A stretch of 23,807 nt of DNA from Bacteriovoracaceae bacterium UBA2428 (GTDB lineage: Bacteria > Bdellovibrionota > UBA2428), in NCBI GenBank assembly GCA_002343545.1, contig DDRA01000103.1:8340-32146 (forward strand), given 5' to 3'. The position numbers and the translations under genes were made by a program. The notes beneath the pieces are model-generated. The model was not told the origin of the DNA. It did not search any database and saw only the letters and a list, made by a program, of their open reading frames with translations. Below are positions 21,138 through 23,807 of this stretch, piece by piece (position 1 is the first letter of the stretch; every line of letters starts with the position of its first letter).

Positions 21138-23029
21138 AGAAACTCCCCGGATTGGTAGTGGAAGCTCGTGAGCGGGCCGACGTCGGCCGCGTTCGCGAGC
21201 AGTTCGGCTTGGTGTTTGGTCGCGCCCAAGTCCTCGAGGAGGAGCTGGGCCGTGGGCCATTCCTGCAGCATGCGCACGCCCGGTTTAGAGACGGAGCCGA
21301 GCACCATGATGCTCGTCGGCCGCGGCGAGTGGGCCTTCAGGAACTCGGACCAGCGGGTCGCCGGCACGAGACCGATCTTGCCCACGCCGAGCGGCTTGGT
21401 GAGGTCGGCGGGCAACTCGACGGGCTTTTTCCATTCCGCCGAAAGTCGCTTGGCGAGTTCCTCGGCGCCTTCGCCGGTGCCTTCCACCACGACGTAAGTC
21501 GGGGGCTCTTGCGCCGTGATCTGCGAGACGATCTGGAGCGCGCGGCCGCGGGCCGAGGTCGGCATCCAGAGGATGCGCGCCTTGTCCTGCGGGTTCTGGA
21601 TGCGGAAAGTCTTCTGGAAGGACTTGTCGAGCTGGGTCGAGCGCGGTTGGTTCAACTGCGCCGCGAGCACGGCGGACTTGGCCTTGCTGCGGATTTCTTC
21701 GCTGCGGTTCTCGAAGTTCGCGAGCGCGGGCTTCTCGACGTAGTCCATCGCGCCGAGCGCGAGGGCTTGGCCGGCGAGCGAGCTGTCTTCGCGGGAAACC
21801 GAGCTGATCATGATGACGGGCACGTTGCAGCCGCGGTGGCCCTTCTCCAGATACTCGATGCCGTTCTGCTCGGGCATGTGGATGTCGAGCGTCATAAGGT
21901 CGGGCTTGAGCGCCTGGCGTTTTTCGAGCGCCTCGAGTCCGTTCGCGGCGGTGCCCACGATCTCGAAGCCTTGGGAGCGCTCGAAGACCTTCTTGAGCAG
22001 GGTCAGCACGCTCGGGGAGTCGTCCACGCAGAGCACGCGGATGGGGTCGGGGATCTTGAAGGCCGCGGGAGCCGGAGCGCTTGGCGTCGGGGTGGGCGCG
22101 GACTTGGGCGCCGTCGTTTTGGTCGACGTCGCGCTTCCGGCGCGCGGCGCGAGCGGAACGACGTTGTTCGTCGCCGCCGGGAACTGGTAGATCGAGGGGC
22201 CCACGGTTTTCACGGGGACCTTCAATCCGTTCAACGATTCGGACACGCCGATGAAGAAGTACCCGTGGGGGTAGAGTTCCTTCGTCAGGCGGGCCGTGAT
22301 TTGGGTGATCTGTTCGGGCGAGAAGTAGATGAAGACGTTGCGGCAAAAGATGATGTCGAAGGGGCCTTCCGTCGGCGAGCCCGTGGGCTTGAGCAAGTTG
22401 TCCGTCCGGAAGCTGCAGTTCGCGCGGAGCGTTTCGCGCGCCTTCACGAAGTCGGCGATATCGCCCGTGCCGCGCGCCCAGTGGTTACCGAGGTAGGCCA
22501 GGGGCGCTTCCTTGATCTCGCGGTAGGGGTAAACGCCGTTCTTCGCCATGCCGACCGATTCGGGGTCGACGTCGGTGCCGAGGATGCGGAACTTCAGCGT
22601 GGGGTCGAGGCGCTTGAGGTGCACCTCGAGGTACATCGCGAGCGAATAGACTTCCTGCCCGCGGCTGCAAGCGGCCGACCAGATACGGAGCGTCCGGTCG
22701 GGGCGTTTGCGAAGCTCGGGCAGGATCTTCGGCAGCACCTCGTTCGACAGGTAGTCGAAGTGGGTGAACTCGCGGAAGAAGGCCGTGTGGTGCGTGGTCA
22801 GGAGCGAGATCAGCTTCGTCGACTCCGTGTCCGCGTGCGAGCGGTAGTAGCTCAGGTACTCCTCGAGCGAAGTCAGCGAAAGCTCGCGGATGCGTTTGAG
22901 CAGGCGGGACTCGATCATCGAGCGGTGACGCTCGGTGAACTGCACGCCGGTCAACTCGCCCGCGATACGGGCGATGGCGTCCGCGGCATCCGCGGACGAA
23001 GCTTTGCGCAAGGCATTCGACGAACTCAT
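21104..23029 (-). CDS. cheR: CheR methyltransferase-receiver-degenerate CheB fusion protein
   Basis: A 641-aa protein; ATG 23029 follows GGGAG on its strand. CheR (about 15-285): TTHHTAFFREFTHF (78-91), SAM-binding WSAACSRGQEVYSLAM (117-132), GTDVDPESVGMAKNGVY (151-167) and DIIFCRNVFIYF (225-236). It methylates receptor glutamates using S-adenosylmethionine. After an Ala/Pro/Thr hinge (286-325), a CheB-type receiver (329-440) has Asp336/337, Asp382, Ser409 and Lys433, all intact. The C-terminal domain (484-630) aligns with the neighbouring CheB catalytic domain almost without gaps, but Thr491 replaces the catalytic Ser, Gly517 the His, and a KPG (582-584) stands where ADG carries the Asp. A segment of about 30 residues is also missing. 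The domain is therefore a predicted dead methylesterase. It lies between the MCP and cheB genes on the same strand. Confidence 0.9.
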   Translation of the reverse strand: MSSSNALRKASSADAADAIARIAGELTGVQFTERHRSMIESRLLKRIRELSLTSLEEYLSYYRSHADTESTKLISLLTTHHTAFFREFTHFDYLSNEVLPKILPELRKRPDRTLRIWSAACSRGQEVYSLAMYLEVHLKRLDPTLKFRILGTDVDPESVGMAKNGVYPYREIKEAPLAYLGNHWARGTGDIADFVKARETLRANCSFRTDNLLKPTGSPTEGPFDIIFCRNVFIYFSPEQITQITARLTKELYPHGYFFIGVSESLNGLKVPVKTVGPSIYQFPAATNNVVPLAPRAGSATSTKTTAPKSAPTPTPSAPAPAAFKIPDPIRVLCVDDSPSVLTLLKKVFERSQGFEIVGTAANGLEALEKRQALKPDLMTLDIHMPEQNGIEYLEKGHRGCNVPVIMISSVSREDSSLAGQALALGAMDYVEKPALANFENRSEEIRSKAKSAVLAAQLNQPRSTQLDKSFQKTFRIQNPQDKARILWMPTSARGRALQIVSQITAQEPPTYVVVEGTGEGAEELAKRLSAEWKKPVELPADLTKPLGVGKIGLVPATRWSEFLKAHSPRPTSIMVLGSVSKPGVRMLQEWPTAQLLLEDLGATKHQAELLANAADVGPLTSFHYQSGEFLCREQAKSGNG

Positions 23030-23111
23030 CTCACTCCCATCCGGGCCTCGGCCCGTCGGCCCGCGGCTATCCAGCTCGGGGCCATCCTCTTCAACTCAGC
23101 GATCGTCACGG

Positions 23112-23807
23112 TCAAACGTCTTGAAAACGCGGGTCGTCCTTGGAGGGTATATCCCCGCCGCCGCTCGGCGCGGGGGCGCCCACGGCTTTCTTGAGGGGCG
23201 TCGACGCGACCTTCGCGGCGGGCGCGGCTTTGCGACGGGTCGAGGCGCTCTCGAAGTTCAAGATCTTGCCGGGGGACTTGGCCGGGCGGGCCGCGGTCTC
23301 GGCGGGCTGCGCGGGCGCGGCTTCGGGTATCTCGGCCTCGCCGTGGACGACGGCCATGAGCTCGAGCACGAGGTGTTTGAGCTCGCCCGCCTGCTGGCTG
23401 AGCTGCATGGCGGAGCTCGCGGCGGTCTGCGAGACGCTCGTGTTCTGCTGGGTGACGTTGTCGAGCTGGTTCATGGCCTTGTTGATTTCGATGATGCCCT
23501 GGGCTTGTTCGCTCGAAGCACCCGCGATCTCCGTGACCATGGAGTCGACTTCCTGGACCGTGCCGAGGATCTCCTGCAGCGATTCGCCGCAACGTTCGGC
23601 GACCTTCGTGCCGTCCTCGATCTTGCCGCGGTTCTCGCCGATGAGGCGCTCGATCCGCGACTTCGAGTCGTCGACGATGCGCTCGACGCGCTTGATGCTC
23701 GAGTCGAGCATCTCGGAGATTTCTTTGGCGGCGTTGCCGCTCATCTGCGCGAGGTTGCCGACTTCCTCGGCCACGACGGCGAAACCCTTGCCGTGCTCGC
23801 CGGCGCG
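23112..23807 (-). CDS. Methyl-accepting chemotaxis protein, C-terminal part only
   Basis: The frame runs off the right end of the window; what remains is 231 codons. It opens with the MCP hairpin tip GEHGKGFAVVAEEVGNLAQ, the CheA/CheW contact region. This is followed by a long helix with methylation-type Glu/Gln patches (SSEQAQGIIEINKAMNQLDNV, then QQNTSVSQTAASSAMQLSQQAGEL). The position after EEV, Arg in enteric receptors, is Gly here. After the helix comes an Ala/Pro/Lys-rich disordered tail ending in DDPRFQDV. There is no CheR-tethering pentapeptide of the NWETF type. A GTG at 23774 is internal to the conserved tip and is not a start. The 82-nt gap to the CheR-fusion gene contains no clear promoter, so the three genes are probably one unit. 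Confidence 0.92.
   Translation of the reverse strand, partial: RAGEHGKGFAVVAEEVGNLAQMSGNAAKEISEMLDSSIKRVERIVDDSKSRIERLIGENRGKIEDGTKVAERCGESLQEILGTVQEVDSMVTEIAGASSEQAQGIIEINKAMNQLDNVTQQNTSVSQTAASSAMQLSQQAGELKHLVLELMAVVHGEAEIPEAAPAQPAETAARPAKSPGKILNFESASTRRKAAPAAKVASTPLKKAVGAPAPSGGGDIPSKDDPRFQDV

Noticed and set aside
21152..23194. 680-codon open frame on the plus strand opposite the CheR fusion
   Set aside because: The minus strand has unmistakable CheR and receiver motifs. The plus frame is Arg/Val/Glu/Asp-rich with no motif and no ribosome binding site.
23112..23200. CheR-docking pentapeptide at the receptor C-terminus
   Set aside because: The tail ends DDPRFQDV, which does not match the NWETF/NWESF type.
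1..23807. tRNA, rRNA, CRISPR array, transposase or phage genes
   Set aside because: No cloverleaf sequence, ribosomal RNA signature, regularly spaced repeats or recombinase motifs were found on reading either strand.

Overview
The window is a gene-dense, strongly G+C-rich stretch of chromosome from a Gram-negative bacterium. It encodes lipoproteins, an outer-membrane beta-barrel, a LolA-like periplasmic protein and a chemotaxis cluster. The gene mix (large lipoprotein with propeller repeats, FHA-coiled-coil membrane protein, OmpL-like porin, CheR/CheB fusions, an MCP with an EVGNLAQMSG tip variant) is compatible with a Bdellovibrionota/Oligoflexia or other 'delta'-type lineage. That placement is inference: there is no rRNA or housekeeping marker here. 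No tRNA, rRNA, CRISPR, phage or transposase gene was seen.

Layout. 1-777: 3' part of an unrecognised helical protein. 924-1958: secreted pectinacetylesterase/Notum-like hydrolase. 2015-4113: tight two-gene unit of a HELGH zinc metallopeptidase and a D-Ala-D-Ala-ligase-like ATP-grasp enzyme. 4110-6740 (minus): large Ig-like plus TolB-like propeller lipoprotein whose stop codon overlaps that of the ATP-grasp gene. 6831-9692: FHA-coiled-coil-TM protein, then a phosphatidylserine decarboxylase with an altered active site. 9685-9798: palindromic repeat element with 27-bp perfect arms between convergent genes. 9801-10289 (minus): DUF2721 membrane protein. 10442-11389: secreted MBL-fold-like protein with an altered metal motif. 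11390-12433 and 12509-12694 (minus): YdjM-like membrane hydrolase and a CPXCG-type small zinc protein. 12772-16231: DoxX, GNAT, then a complete ABC importer (ATPase, permease, NMT1/THI5-type binding protein). 16299-17991: three exported proteins joined by 4-nt overlaps (cysteine-amidase-like lipoprotein, unknown, LolA-like). 18087-19631: porin with an extra Cys-containing N-terminal domain. 19644-23807 (minus): chemotaxis adaptation cluster, read MCP, CheR fusion, CheB.

The most unusual content is the chemotaxis block. The CheR protein carries a receiver domain and then a C-terminal domain that aligns almost without gaps to the neighbouring CheB methylesterase domain but has lost the catalytic Ser, His and Asp. 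It therefore looks like a CheR fused to a dead CheB. The neighbouring CheB is catalytically intact and carries its own N-terminal extension, possibly a degenerate CheD. Also notable are the peptidase/ATP-grasp pair (a candidate peptide-tagging or ligation system), the Psd with PADG-to-PAEG and GGST-to-GAST changes, the palindromic element, and several genes whose -10 hexamer lies so close to the start codon that the transcripts should be leaderless or nearly so.

Many long open frames occur on the opposite strand or in other phases because of the G+C-rich codon usage; these were treated as shadows. No gene-free stretch exceeds 300 bases; the longest are 778-923 and 10290-10441, both promoter-type intergenic regions.
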